A stretch of DNA of 9,723 nt from Bacillota bacterium (GTDB lineage: Bacteria; Bacillota; Clostridia; Oscillospirales; Oscillospiraceae): assembly GCA_029268085.1 (NCBI GenBank), contig JAJUHD010000093.1:1-9723 (forward strand). Reading direction: 5' to 3'. The position numbers were made by a program, and so were the translations under genes. Every line of letters starts with the position of its first letter. The stretch's first letter is position 1. Under the pieces are notes generated by a model that was not told the origin of the DNA, ran no database searches, and worked only from the letters and a program-made list of their open reading frames with translations. Below are positions 1-6,283 of the stretch, piece by piece.

Positions 1-12
1 CGGTTTAATTAT

Positions 13-20
13 AAGGGAGG
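13..20 (+). promoter_or_regulatory. Ribosome binding site of the sugar symporter gene
   Basis: AAGGGAGG lies 11 nt before the ATG at 32. The gap is slightly long, but this is the only good Shine-Dalgarno sequence nearby and it supports that start. Only 31 bases of upstream sequence are in the window, so the promoter, or the preceding gene of an operon, cannot be seen. Confidence 0.75.
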
Positions 21-31
21 ATAATAATATT

Positions 32-1372
32 ATGGAGAAGGTATCCGGTTTTGAAAAATTCGCGTACAGTATGGGCGCGTTCGGCCAAAATTTCGCTTAT
101 GCGATAATGTCCTCGTACCTGATGATCTTTTATACAGACAGCTTCGGTATGGCCGCCAAAGCCGCGGGAACATTGTTTCTCGCCGCAAGGATATGGGACG
201 CAATAATCGACCCGTTTATCGGGCTTCTTATCGACAGAACAAATCTCAAATCAGGCAAATTCCGTCCGTTCATTCTGATTGGCGGCGTACTGGCGGGACT
301 GTTCACCGTTCTCTGCTTCTTTAACCCGAACTTGGGCCTCACCGGAAAAATGATATACGCTTACATTACATATATCATCTGGGGTACGACCTACGGCCTT
401 ATGGATGTGCCTTACTGGTCCATGGCTCCCTCAATGACGATCGACCCGGCGGAGCGTACAAAGATCGTTTCAATTCCCAAGATAACAGCAACGCTTGGCA
501 CGCTTCTGGTAAGCGTTCTCACCATCCCGCTTGTCAAGGCAATCGGCGGCGGCGACGATTCCAAGGGCTATTTTGGAACCGCGCTTATATTTGGCATCAT
601 CTGCGCGGGCGGCGCCGTGACGGCCGCGGTCTGGACGAAGGAGCGTGTGAAAATAGAGAAAAAGCAAGGCGAAAAGTTCATCGATTCCGTTTATGTTGTG
701 TTCAAGAACCGGCCTTTGCTCCTTCTCCTTGCCATGAATATACTTACCGGCGCCGCCCTGACGATAAAGCAGACGATCGTAACATATTATTTTAAATACA
801 ATATCGGAAATGAAGATCTGATACCCTATTTCGCGCTTGCCGGCCTCATTCCGATGCTGATTGCAATGGTTCTTTCGCCGGCGGTCTCCAAAAAGATAGG
901 GAAAAAGGCTACCGCCATATGGGGCGGAATCATCGGTGCTGTGTTCAGCGCGGCCGTTTATTTCGTTCAAAGCAATCTGATCCTTTTGTTTGTCTTCAAC
1001 TCCCTCTCTTTGCTCGGAAACGGTGTTATGATGGTGCTTACGCTGTCCATGATGTCGGACACCGTTGAGTATGCGGAATGGAAAACCGGCAAGCGCTCCG
1101 AAAGCATTATTTTCTCCTTCGGGACATTTACCAACAAGCTCTCCGGTGCCGTCGGCGGCGCTCTGACGGGCTACTGGCTTAATCTTGTCGGTTATGTTCG
1201 CAATGTGCCTCAGACCCCAACCTCATTGAACGGCATCAATATGATGATCTCGTGGGCTCCGGCCGTCGGGCTTCTGGCTATGGCGGTTATTATGATGTTC
1301 TACGATCTTACGGAGGAGCGCCACGCCGAGATACTCAAGGAGCTTGAGGCAAGGAAAACGAAAAACATCTGA
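32..1372 (+). CDS. GPH-family (MelB-like) sugar:cation symporter
   Basis: This is a 446-residue polytopic inner-membrane protein of the glycoside-pentoside-hexuronide:cation symporter family (MFS superfamily). It would import a sugar or glycoside together with Na+ or H+. The family signature is clear. The helix-2 segment RIWDAIIDPFIG has Arg53, Asp56 and Asp60, matching Arg52, Asp55 and Asp59 of E. coli MelB (Asp55 and Asp59 belong to its cation site). The motif YGLMDVPYWSMAP has Tyr121 and Asp125, matching MelB Tyr120 and Asp124. The loop SGKFRPFIL follows helix 2 as in the family. About twelve hydrophobic segments and the length fit MelB, UidB and XynP, and the C-terminal tail is short, charged and cytoplasmic. 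The substrate cannot be read from the sequence; a LacI-type regulator follows 69 nt later, which fits a carbohydrate. Nothing looks truncated. The family is near certain and the substrate is unknown. Confidence 0.93.
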   Translation: MEKVSGFEKFAYSMGAFGQNFAYAIMSSYLMIFYTDSFGMAAKAAGTLFLAARIWDAIIDPFIGLLIDRTNLKSGKFRPFILIGGVLAGLFTVLCFFNPNLGLTGKMIYAYITYIIWGTTYGLMDVPYWSMAPSMTIDPAERTKIVSIPKITATLGTLLVSVLTIPLVKAIGGGDDSKGYFGTALIFGIICAGGAVTAAVWTKERVKIEKKQGEKFIDSVYVVFKNRPLLLLLAMNILTGAALTIKQTIVTYYFKYNIGNEDLIPYFALAGLIPMLIAMVLSPAVSKKIGKKATAIWGGIIGAVFSAAVYFVQSNLILLFVFNSLSLLGNGVMMVLTLSMMSDTVEYAEWKTGKRSESIIFSFGTFTNKLSGAVGGALTGYWLNLVGYVRNVPQTPTSLNGINMMISWAPAVGLLAMAVIMMFYDLTEERHAEILKELEARKTKNI

Positions 1373-1380
1373 TTTTTCTG

Positions 1381-1408
1381 TTGTAAAAGAGATAAATACA
1401 GATATAAT
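1381..1408 (+). promoter_or_regulatory. Sigma-A-like promoter for the LacI-family regulator
   Basis: TTGTAA (1381-1386, 4 of 6 to TTGACA), a 16-bp spacer and a perfect TATAAT (1403-1408) lie in the AT-rich gap after the symporter. Transcription would begin near 1415, giving a leader of roughly 27 nt. This suggests the regulator can be expressed apart from the transporter. No convincing terminator separates the two genes, so read-through from upstream is also possible. Confidence 0.55.
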
Positions 1409-1441
1409 ATATTTTTATTGTATGTTTAGTTAACCTGCTGC

Positions 1442-2455
1442 ATGGAGTTTTTAAATGGGGTAAATATTTACGACATCGCAAAGAAAACAGGGCTGTCCGT
1501 CGTTACGGTATCGCGCGTTCTCAACAACAATCCGAATGTGCGGGAGAGCAACAGGCTGAAGGTTGAAGCGGCCATGAAGGAACTGGATTACAGACCGAAC
1601 GCTGCGGCAAGGATACTTTCCAGCGGTAAGACGTCGATGGTTGCCGTGGTTGTCCCAAACCTTATGGATGCCTTCATTATCCAGGTGCTGTCAGCTATTG
1701 AAAGAGAGCTTAAAGCAAGCGGGATGTTCATGGTAGTCGCGACTGCAGCTGACGATACGGAATTTGCGGACAGCATTTACGCTTCTCTGTTCATGGAGGG
1801 CCGGGTAGACGGTATACTCATTCTGTCCCCGATTTATGATAACGGATACTATTTCGAGCTTAAGAAAAGGAATATTCCCTTTGTCCTGCTCGACAGGGAG
1901 CAGGTCGAGCTGCAGGTTCCTTCGGTGTCGGTTGATAATTTTTACGGCGGCTATGAGGCGACGATGAGCCTCATTAGGGGCGGATATAAAAAAATAGCCC
2001 ACATAACCGGCTCCGAGTGCTTCCAGAGCAGCAGCGAAAGGCTGAACGGATACCTGAAAGCCCTTGAGGACAGCGGGCTGGAAGCGGGCGAGGGTATGGT
2101 TGTAAAAGGCGATTTCACTCCAGCCTGCGGCTTCAATGCCGTTTCGGATTGGCTGCGTGACGGGAATCTGCCGGACGCTGTTTTTGCCGCCGACGACAAC
2201 ACCGCGTTCGGCGTCCTGAACGCCGCTCAGATAAACGGTATTCCCGTTCCCGGCAGGCTTGCCGTTATCGGATACGACGACCACCCGTATGCGTCAATGC
2301 TTTTTCCAAAGCTCAGCACCGTTAAGCAGCCGACCGAGGAGATGGGCGTTTCATGCGTGAATATGCTCATGGACATCGTCGACGGCAAACCGAAGCGGAA
2401 TATGAGAATAATACTCAAGCCTACGGTAGTCCTCCGCGAAACGACTAGGAATTAG
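1442..2455 (+). CDS. LacI-family sugar-responsive transcriptional regulator
   Basis: This 337-residue cytoplasmic DNA-binding protein has standard LacI/GalR architecture. The N-terminal helix-turn-helix begins IYDIAKKTGLSVVTVSRVLN (about residues 9-28). It is followed by the second DNA-contacting part and the hinge (YRPNAAARILSSGKT, to about residue 64). The rest is a periplasmic-binding-protein-like effector domain with family landmarks: VDGILILSP, IPFVLLDRE, a VSVDNFYGGYEA segment, AVIGYDDHPYASMLFPKLSTVKQP near residues 274-297, and a C-terminal PTVVLRETT. It probably represses genes for uptake and breakdown of a sugar, most likely the symporter just upstream and an enzyme outside the window; this is inferred from position. 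The start is the first ATG after the in-frame stop at 1427. It adds about eight residues before the usual family N-terminus and has no clear Shine-Dalgarno sequence, so expression may be weak. The ligand cannot be deduced. Confidence 0.92.
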   Translation: MEFLNGVNIYDIAKKTGLSVVTVSRVLNNNPNVRESNRLKVEAAMKELDYRPNAAARILSSGKTSMVAVVVPNLMDAFIIQVLSAIERELKASGMFMVVATAADDTEFADSIYASLFMEGRVDGILILSPIYDNGYYFELKKRNIPFVLLDREQVELQVPSVSVDNFYGGYEATMSLIRGGYKKIAHITGSECFQSSSERLNGYLKALEDSGLEAGEGMVVKGDFTPACGFNAVSDWLRDGNLPDAVFAADDNTAFGVLNAAQINGIPVPGRLAVIGYDDHPYASMLFPKLSTVKQPTEEMGVSCVNMLMDIVDGKPKRNMRIILKPTVVLRETTRN

Positions 2456-2490
2456 CTTTAATTTTTATAAATAGTCCCGCAACAATTCTG

Positions 2491-2537
2491 TAAAAAGGCG
2501 GCATGGTCAGAAAGCGCTGATCGTGCCGCCTTTTTTA
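2491..2537 (+). terminator. Rho-independent terminator after the LacI-family gene
   Basis: Arms 2497-2510 and 2517-2530 pair over 14 bp with two G-U wobbles (GGCGGC at the base). They close a 6-nt loop (AAAGCG) and are followed by six T. A run of five A before the stem would also allow termination in the reverse direction. It ends the symporter/regulator unit and insulates the adhE promoter downstream. Confidence 0.93.
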
Positions 2538-2598
2538 TGCCTGTCTCACAGTTAATACTAGTGCAAGAGGGTAAAATTACTGCTTTTCTCCAAATCTT

Positions 2599-2607
2599 TG
2601 TTATAAT
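2599..2607 (+). promoter_or_regulatory. Possible upstream extended -10 promoter for adhE
   Basis: TGTTATAAT is a perfect extended -10 element (TGnTATAAT), with the hexamer at 2602-2607. No good -35 sits at the normal distance, as is common for extended -10 promoters. A transcript from here would start near 2614 and would contain the whole 2624-2671 inverted repeat as an RNA hairpin, unlike the transcript from the promoter at 2609-2637. It may simply be an AT-rich coincidence. Confidence 0.35.
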
Positions 2608-2608
2608 A

Positions 2609-2637
2609 TTGACAAAGTCCTAAATCGGTACTACAAT
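2609..2637 (+). promoter_or_regulatory. Main sigma-A promoter of the adhE unit
   Basis: A perfect TTGACA (2609-2614), a 17-bp spacer and TACAAT (2632-2637, 5 of 6 to TATAAT) form a near-consensus housekeeping promoter. Transcription should begin around 2644-2646. The -10 element lies inside the left arm of a long inverted repeat, so a protein bound there would compete directly with RNA polymerase. The untranslated leader to the adhE ATG at 2805 would be about 160 nt. Confidence 0.7.
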
Positions 2638-2671
2638 ATCGATAACAGGATATCGATATTGTAGTACCGAT
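2624..2671. repeat. Perfect 21-bp inverted repeat over the adhE promoter, probable operator
   Basis: Arms 2624-2644 and 2651-2671 are perfect reverse complements separated by 6 nt (ACAGGA). No T-run follows the right arm, so it is not an intrinsic terminator. The left arm covers the -10 hexamer and the centre coincides with the expected transcription start. That placement is typical of a repressor operator. Each arm also holds a small CG-centred palindrome: TATCGATA at 2637-2644 and ATATCGATAT at 2650-2659, with centres 14 bp apart. It does not match the Rex consensus (TTGTTAAN4TTAACAA) that often controls adhE in Firmicutes. The cognate regulator is not identifiable here. The symmetry is read directly from the sequence; the operator role is inferred. 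Confidence 0.72.
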
Positions 2672-2687
2672 AAGCAAAGAGATTTAT

Positions 2688-2786
2688 ATGATAAATTCAG
2701 CGCTTTTCGAATACGAGGGTCTTCTTTCACGCATGATAGAAAACAAGTCATCTAAATCTCCGATATCTTCAGAGCTTATAATATAA
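2688..2786 (+). CDS. Possible 32-codon leader ORF upstream of adhE
   Basis: An ATG at 2688 opens a 32-codon frame that starts MINSALFEYE, ends SSELII and stops with TAA at 2784-2786, 18 nt before the adhE ATG. AAAGAG at 2676-2681 could be a weak Shine-Dalgarno sequence. It lies wholly inside the adhE mRNA leader. The peptide has no membrane segment, no run of one amino acid that would suggest attenuation, and no family I recognise. It could be a regulatory upstream ORF, a remnant of a larger gene, or chance. Coding status is unproven. Confidence 0.25.
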   Translation: MINSALFEYEGLLSRMIENKSSKSPISSELII

Positions 2787-2791
2787 CAACC

Positions 2792-2799
2792 AGAGGTGG
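2792..2799 (+). promoter_or_regulatory. Ribosome binding site that fixes the adhE start
   Basis: AGAGGTGG lies 5 nt before the ATG at 2805. An in-frame GTG at 2796 falls inside this motif and has no Shine-Dalgarno sequence of its own, so ATG 2805 is preferred over the longer reading. Confidence 0.75.
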
Positions 2800-2804
2800 A
2801 ACAC

Positions 2805-5414
2805 ATGAAAAAGAGAAAGGAACATGAAATTGTGGAGAGCGTTGAGTCCTTGCAGGAGACTTTGCTCGAAGTACGCAAAGCCCAGAGCTGCTTTGCGGCG
2901 TTTTCACAGGAGCAGGTTGACCGGATTTTCAAGGCTGCCGCAACAGCGGCCAACAAAGCCAGAATCCCGCTCGCGAAAATGGCGGTCGAAGAGACAGGCA
3001 TGGGAGTTGTGGAGGATAAGGTCATAAAGAACAATTATGCCGCCGAGTATATTTACAATGCATACAAGGACGTAAAGACCTGCGGCGTCATCGAGGAAGA
3101 CAGGCAGTACGGCATTAAAAAAATAGCGGAGCCGGTCGGAGTAATTGCGGCGGTTATCCCTACGACGAACCCGACCTCAACAGCGATATTCAAGCTGCTG
3201 CTTGCGCTGAAAACGAGGAACGGCATAATTCTCAGCCCGCACCCAAGAGCCAAGCTCTGCACGATTGCTGCTGCGAAAATCATACTGGATGCAGCGGTTG
3301 AAGCCGGTGCGCCGGAGGGTATCATCAGATGGATAGATGTTCCGAGCCTTGAACTGACAAATGCGCTGATGAGGGAAGCGGACATTATTCTCGCGACAGG
3401 CGGACCCGGAATGGTCAAGGCGGCATATTCCAGCGGCAAGCCCGCAATCGGCGTCGGACCCGGAAACACGCCGGCAATCATTGACGAGAGTGCGGATATT
3501 ATACTTGCCGTCAGCTCAATAATCCACTCCAAGACCTTTGACAATGGCGTCATCTGCGCGTCCGAGCAGTCCGTAATCGTTCTGGAAAAGGTCTATGAAC
3601 AGGTCAAAAAAGAGTTCGCGTATCGCGGATGCCATTTCCTTAACCCAGAGGAGCTTGAGAAGGTCAGAAAGACCATAATAATCAACGGCGCGCTGAACGC
3701 GAAGATTGTAGGTCAGAGCGCACACAAAATAGCTGCGCTTGCCGGCGTCGCAGTACCCGAAAGCACGAAAATACTGATTGGCGAAGTCGAATGTGCGGAT
3801 CAGACAGAAGAATTTGCACACGAAAAGCTCTCTCCCGTACTGGCAATGTACTGCGCGAAAAACATTAACGATGCTTTTGAAAAAGCGGAAAAGCTAGTCG
3901 TTGAAGGCGGCTATGGTCACACTTCTTCCATCTATCTGAATGCCGAAACAGAAAAGGCAAAGCTCGATGAATTCTCAGCCCGGATGAAAACCTGCCGTAT
4001 CCTTATAAACACCCCGGCCGCTCACGGCGGCATCGGCGATCTATATAACTTTAAGCTCGCTCCCTCGCTGACCCTCGGCTGCGGAAGCTGGGGCGGAACC
4101 AGCGTTTCGGACAATGTCGGCGTGAAGCACCTTCTTAATATCAAAACCGTTGCCGAGAGGAGAGAAAATATGCTATGGTTCAGAGCGCCTGAAAAGGTAT
4201 ATATAAAGAAAGGCTGCCTGCCGGTAGCGCTGGATGAGCTCGGCACGATAATGAAAAAGAAAAAAGCGTTTATCGTAACGGACAGCTTCCTCTACGAAAA
4301 CGGCTATACCAAACCTATCGAAAGAAAGCTGGACGAAATGGGTATCACCCACACGACGTTTTCCGACGTCGCGCCGGATCCGACGCTTGCCTCCGCAAAA
4401 GAAGGCGCTGAGCAGATGACGCGGTTTGCCCCAGACGTAATTATCGCCGTCGGCGGCGGCTCGGCAATGGACGCTGCAAAGATCATGTGGGTTCTCTATG
4501 AGCATCCCGAGGCCGATTTCATGGACATGGCAATGCGCTTTATGGATATACGCAAGAGAGTTTATACATTCCCGAAGATGGGCGAAAAGGCATATTTTGT
4601 CGCAATACCGACTTCTGCGGGAACCGGATCCGAGGTAACGCCGTTCGCGGTCATAACCGATGAAACGACCGGAGTCAAGTATCCGCTTGCGGACTATGAG
4701 CTCATGCCGAAGATGGCGATAGTTGACGCGGACCTGATGATGAACGCGCCAAAAGGCCTGACGAGCGCTTCCGGCATAGATGCCGTTACGCACGCGCTGG
4801 AAGCATATGCGTCAATCATGGCGACAGATTATACCGACGGACTCGCGCTCCGCTCACTGAAGATGATTTTTGAGTATCTTCCCCGCGCTTACGACAATGG
4901 GCCAAGCGACCCCGTCGCCCGCGAAAAAATGGCAAATGCCGCGACTATGGCGGGTATGGCGTTCGCAAACGCTTTCCTCGGCGTTTGCCACTCCATGGCG
5001 CACAAGCTTGGAGCCTTCCACCACCTGCCGCACGGAGTTGCAAACGCTCTTATGATCGACGAGGTGCTGAGATTCAATGCATCCGAAGCGCCAGTAAAAA
5101 TGGGAACCTTCTCGCAGTACGGTCACCCTCATGCTCTCGCCCGCTACGCGGAAATCGCCGATTATCTCGGCGTCAAAGGGAGCACTGATGAGGCAAAGCT
5201 TGAGGGTCTGATCAAGCTGATTGATGAGCTGAAAAAGAAAGTTGGTATCAAACCGACTATCCGAGACTACGTACCGAATGAGGAGGACTTCCTGTCAAGA
5301 CTGGACGAAATGGTCGAGCAGGCGTTTGACGACCAGTGCACGGGAGCAAATCCGCGTTATCCGCTGATGAGCGAAATAAAGCAGATGTATCTGAACGCAT
5401 ACTATGGCAAGTAA
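2805..5414 (+). CDS. adhE: Bifunctional CoA-dependent aldehyde/alcohol dehydrogenase AdhE
   Basis: This 869-residue cytoplasmic enzyme reduces acetyl-CoA to acetaldehyde and then to ethanol with two NADH, regenerating NAD+ during fermentation. The N-terminal aldehyde dehydrogenase domain (about 15-440) carries the nucleotide-site stretch GGPGMVKAAYSSGKPAIGVG and catalytic Cys251 in GVICASEQ (Cys246 in E. coli). The linker includes ENMLWFRAPEKVY near residue 455. The C-terminal iron-dependent alcohol dehydrogenase domain has VGGGSAMDAAK (about 549-559), PTSAGTGSEVTPF and the iron ligands Asp659, His663, His729 and His743. These sit at a constant +6 offset from E. coli Asp653, His657, His723 and His737, so both active sites look intact. 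Length is close to the 860-890 usual for AdhE. It has its own promoter with an operator-like repeat, and its TAA stop is part of the next gene's Shine-Dalgarno sequence. Family AdhE proteins can form spirosome filaments. A preference for butyryl-CoA or another acyl-CoA cannot be excluded by sequence alone. Confidence 0.97.
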   Translation: MKKRKEHEIVESVESLQETLLEVRKAQSCFAAFSQEQVDRIFKAAATAANKARIPLAKMAVEETGMGVVEDKVIKNNYAAEYIYNAYKDVKTCGVIEEDRQYGIKKIAEPVGVIAAVIPTTNPTSTAIFKLLLALKTRNGIILSPHPRAKLCTIAAAKIILDAAVEAGAPEGIIRWIDVPSLELTNALMREADIILATGGPGMVKAAYSSGKPAIGVGPGNTPAIIDESADIILAVSSIIHSKTFDNGVICASEQSVIVLEKVYEQVKKEFAYRGCHFLNPEELEKVRKTIIINGALNAKIVGQSAHKIAALAGVAVPESTKILIGEVECADQTEEFAHEKLSPVLAMYCAKNINDAFEKAEKLVVEGGYGHTSSIYLNAETEKAKLDEFSARMKTCRILINTPAAHGGIGDLYNFKLAPSLTLGCGSWGGTSVSDNVGVKHLLNIKTVAERRENMLWFRAPEKVYIKKGCLPVALDELGTIMKKKKAFIVTDSFLYENGYTKPIERKLDEMGITHTTFSDVAPDPTLASAKEGAEQMTRFAPDVIIAVGGGSAMDAAKIMWVLYEHPEADFMDMAMRFMDIRKRVYTFPKMGEKAYFVAIPTSAGTGSEVTPFAVITDETTGVKYPLADYELMPKMAIVDADLMMNAPKGLTSASGIDAVTHALEAYASIMATDYTDGLALRSLKMIFEYLPRAYDNGPSDPVAREKMANAATMAGMAFANAFLGVCHSMAHKLGAFHHLPHGVANALMIDEVLRFNASEAPVKMGTFSQYGHPHALARYAEIADYLGVKGSTDEAKLEGLIKLIDELKKKVGIKPTIRDYVPNEEDFLSRLDEMVEQAFDDQCTGANPRYPLMSEIKQMYLNAYYGK

Positions 5415-5426
5415 GGAGGAAGCGCT

Positions 5427-6182
5427 ATGAATTTAAAGGATGATCAGATAATTGCCGCCAGAGCCACTAAAAAAATATATCGTGACGGTAACAGAGTGAT
5501 AAAATTGTTCGACGAATCCTATTCAAAGGCTGACGTTCTAAACGAAGCGCTGAATCAAGCGCGGGTGGAGGAAACCGGGCTGCACATTCCCAAACTCTTA
5601 GAGGTGCTGAAAATCGATGGGAAGTGGGCTATCGTTTTAGAATATATCGCGGGAAAAACGCTCCAGCAGCTGATGGACGAAAATCCTGAAAAACAGGACG
5701 AGTATCTTGAGCTTTTTGTAAATTTGCAGATGGAGGTGCATTCCAAGGAAGCACCGCTGCTCACGCTGCTCCGAGACAAAATGAACCGCAAAATCAGCGC
5801 TACGACACTGGATGCAACCACGCGCTACGAGCTGCATACGCGCCTCGATGGAATGCCGAAGCACAAAAAGGTGTGTCACGGAGATTTTAATCCATCCAAT
5901 ATCATCATTTCGGAGGACGGAACTCCATATATCCTTGACTGGTCGCACGCAACACAGGGAAACGCCTCCGCAGATGTGGCAAGAACCTACCTTCTGTTTT
6001 GTCTGAACGGTGATACTGCGCTGGCGGACAAATATATTAATCTGTTCTGCAAAAAGAGCGATACCGCGAAGCAGTATATCCAGAAATGGATCCCCATTGT
6101 TGCGGCATCTCAATCCGTAAAGGGCAAGCCTGAGGAGAGGGAATTCCTTTTGCACTGGATTGACGTCGTCGAATATGAATAG
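5427..6182 (+). CDS. APH/choline-kinase-fold phosphotransferase of unknown substrate
   Basis: This 251-residue cytoplasmic protein has the aminoglycoside phosphotransferase / choline-kinase fold. The N-lobe has a candidate ATP-binding Lys26 in RVIKLF, a likely partner Glu40, and the hinge-like stretch AIVLEYIAGKTL near residues 69-80. The catalytic loop is HGDFNPSNI (His151, Asp153 as likely catalytic base, Asn158), and the metal-binding Asp171 lies in YILDWSHA, the place of the protein-kinase DFG. All key residues are present, so it should be an active ATP-dependent kinase. The family covers antibiotic, choline, ethanolamine, homoserine, methylthioribose and sugar kinases; nothing here fixes the substrate, so resistance should not be assumed. 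It starts 12 nt after adhE, with TAAGGAGG (which includes the adhE stop) 7 nt before its ATG, so the two are almost certainly co-transcribed and perhaps translationally coupled. A role near alcohol/aldehyde metabolism is guilt by association only. Confidence 0.85.
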   Translation: MNLKDDQIIAARATKKIYRDGNRVIKLFDESYSKADVLNEALNQARVEETGLHIPKLLEVLKIDGKWAIVLEYIAGKTLQQLMDENPEKQDEYLELFVNLQMEVHSKEAPLLTLLRDKMNRKISATTLDATTRYELHTRLDGMPKHKKVCHGDFNPSNIIISEDGTPYILDWSHATQGNASADVARTYLLFCLNGDTALADKYINLFCKKSDTAKQYIQKWIPIVAASQSVKGKPEEREFLLHWIDVVEYE

Positions 6183-6231
6183 CTTCTTGGCCGGAAAAAC
6201 GCTTTTCAAATTAAAATTATATATGACAGAC

Positions 6232-6272
6232 TGAAAAAAGTAATCCCACGGGTTTTCCGTGGGATTACTTTA
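6232..6272 (-). terminator. Convergent terminator between the kinase gene and the MCP gene
   Basis: Arms 6237-6251 and 6257-6271 form a perfect 15-bp stem (core TAATCCCACGG) with a 5-nt loop. Read on the minus strand, the stem is followed by an uninterrupted run of T (the complement of A at 6233-6239), making a strong terminator 12 nt past the MCP stop codon. On the plus strand only three T, which are part of the stem, precede TAATAC. It may therefore also stop the adhE-kinase transcript, but less efficiently. Confidence 0.9.
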
Positions 6273-6283
6273 ATACTATGAAT

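Noticed and set aside
2624..2671. Inverted repeat as an intrinsic terminator or a Rex operator
   Set aside because: No T-run follows the right arm, and the sequence does not match TTGTTAAN4TTAACAA.
2796..2804. GTG start for adhE giving a protein three residues longer
   Set aside because: The GTG lies inside the AGAGGTGG ribosome binding site that serves the ATG at 2805.
4173..4793. Minus-strand open frame of 206 codons inside adhE
   Set aside because: It is a composition shadow of the adhE alcohol dehydrogenase domain; Arg/His-rich and without motifs. The same holds for other antisense frames at 470-970, 1691-2284, 3053-3821, 5637-6209 and 9106-9375.
5427..6182. Aminoglycoside resistance gene
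   Set aside because: The kinase fold is shared by many metabolic kinases, and the adhE context points away from resistance; no mobile element is nearby.
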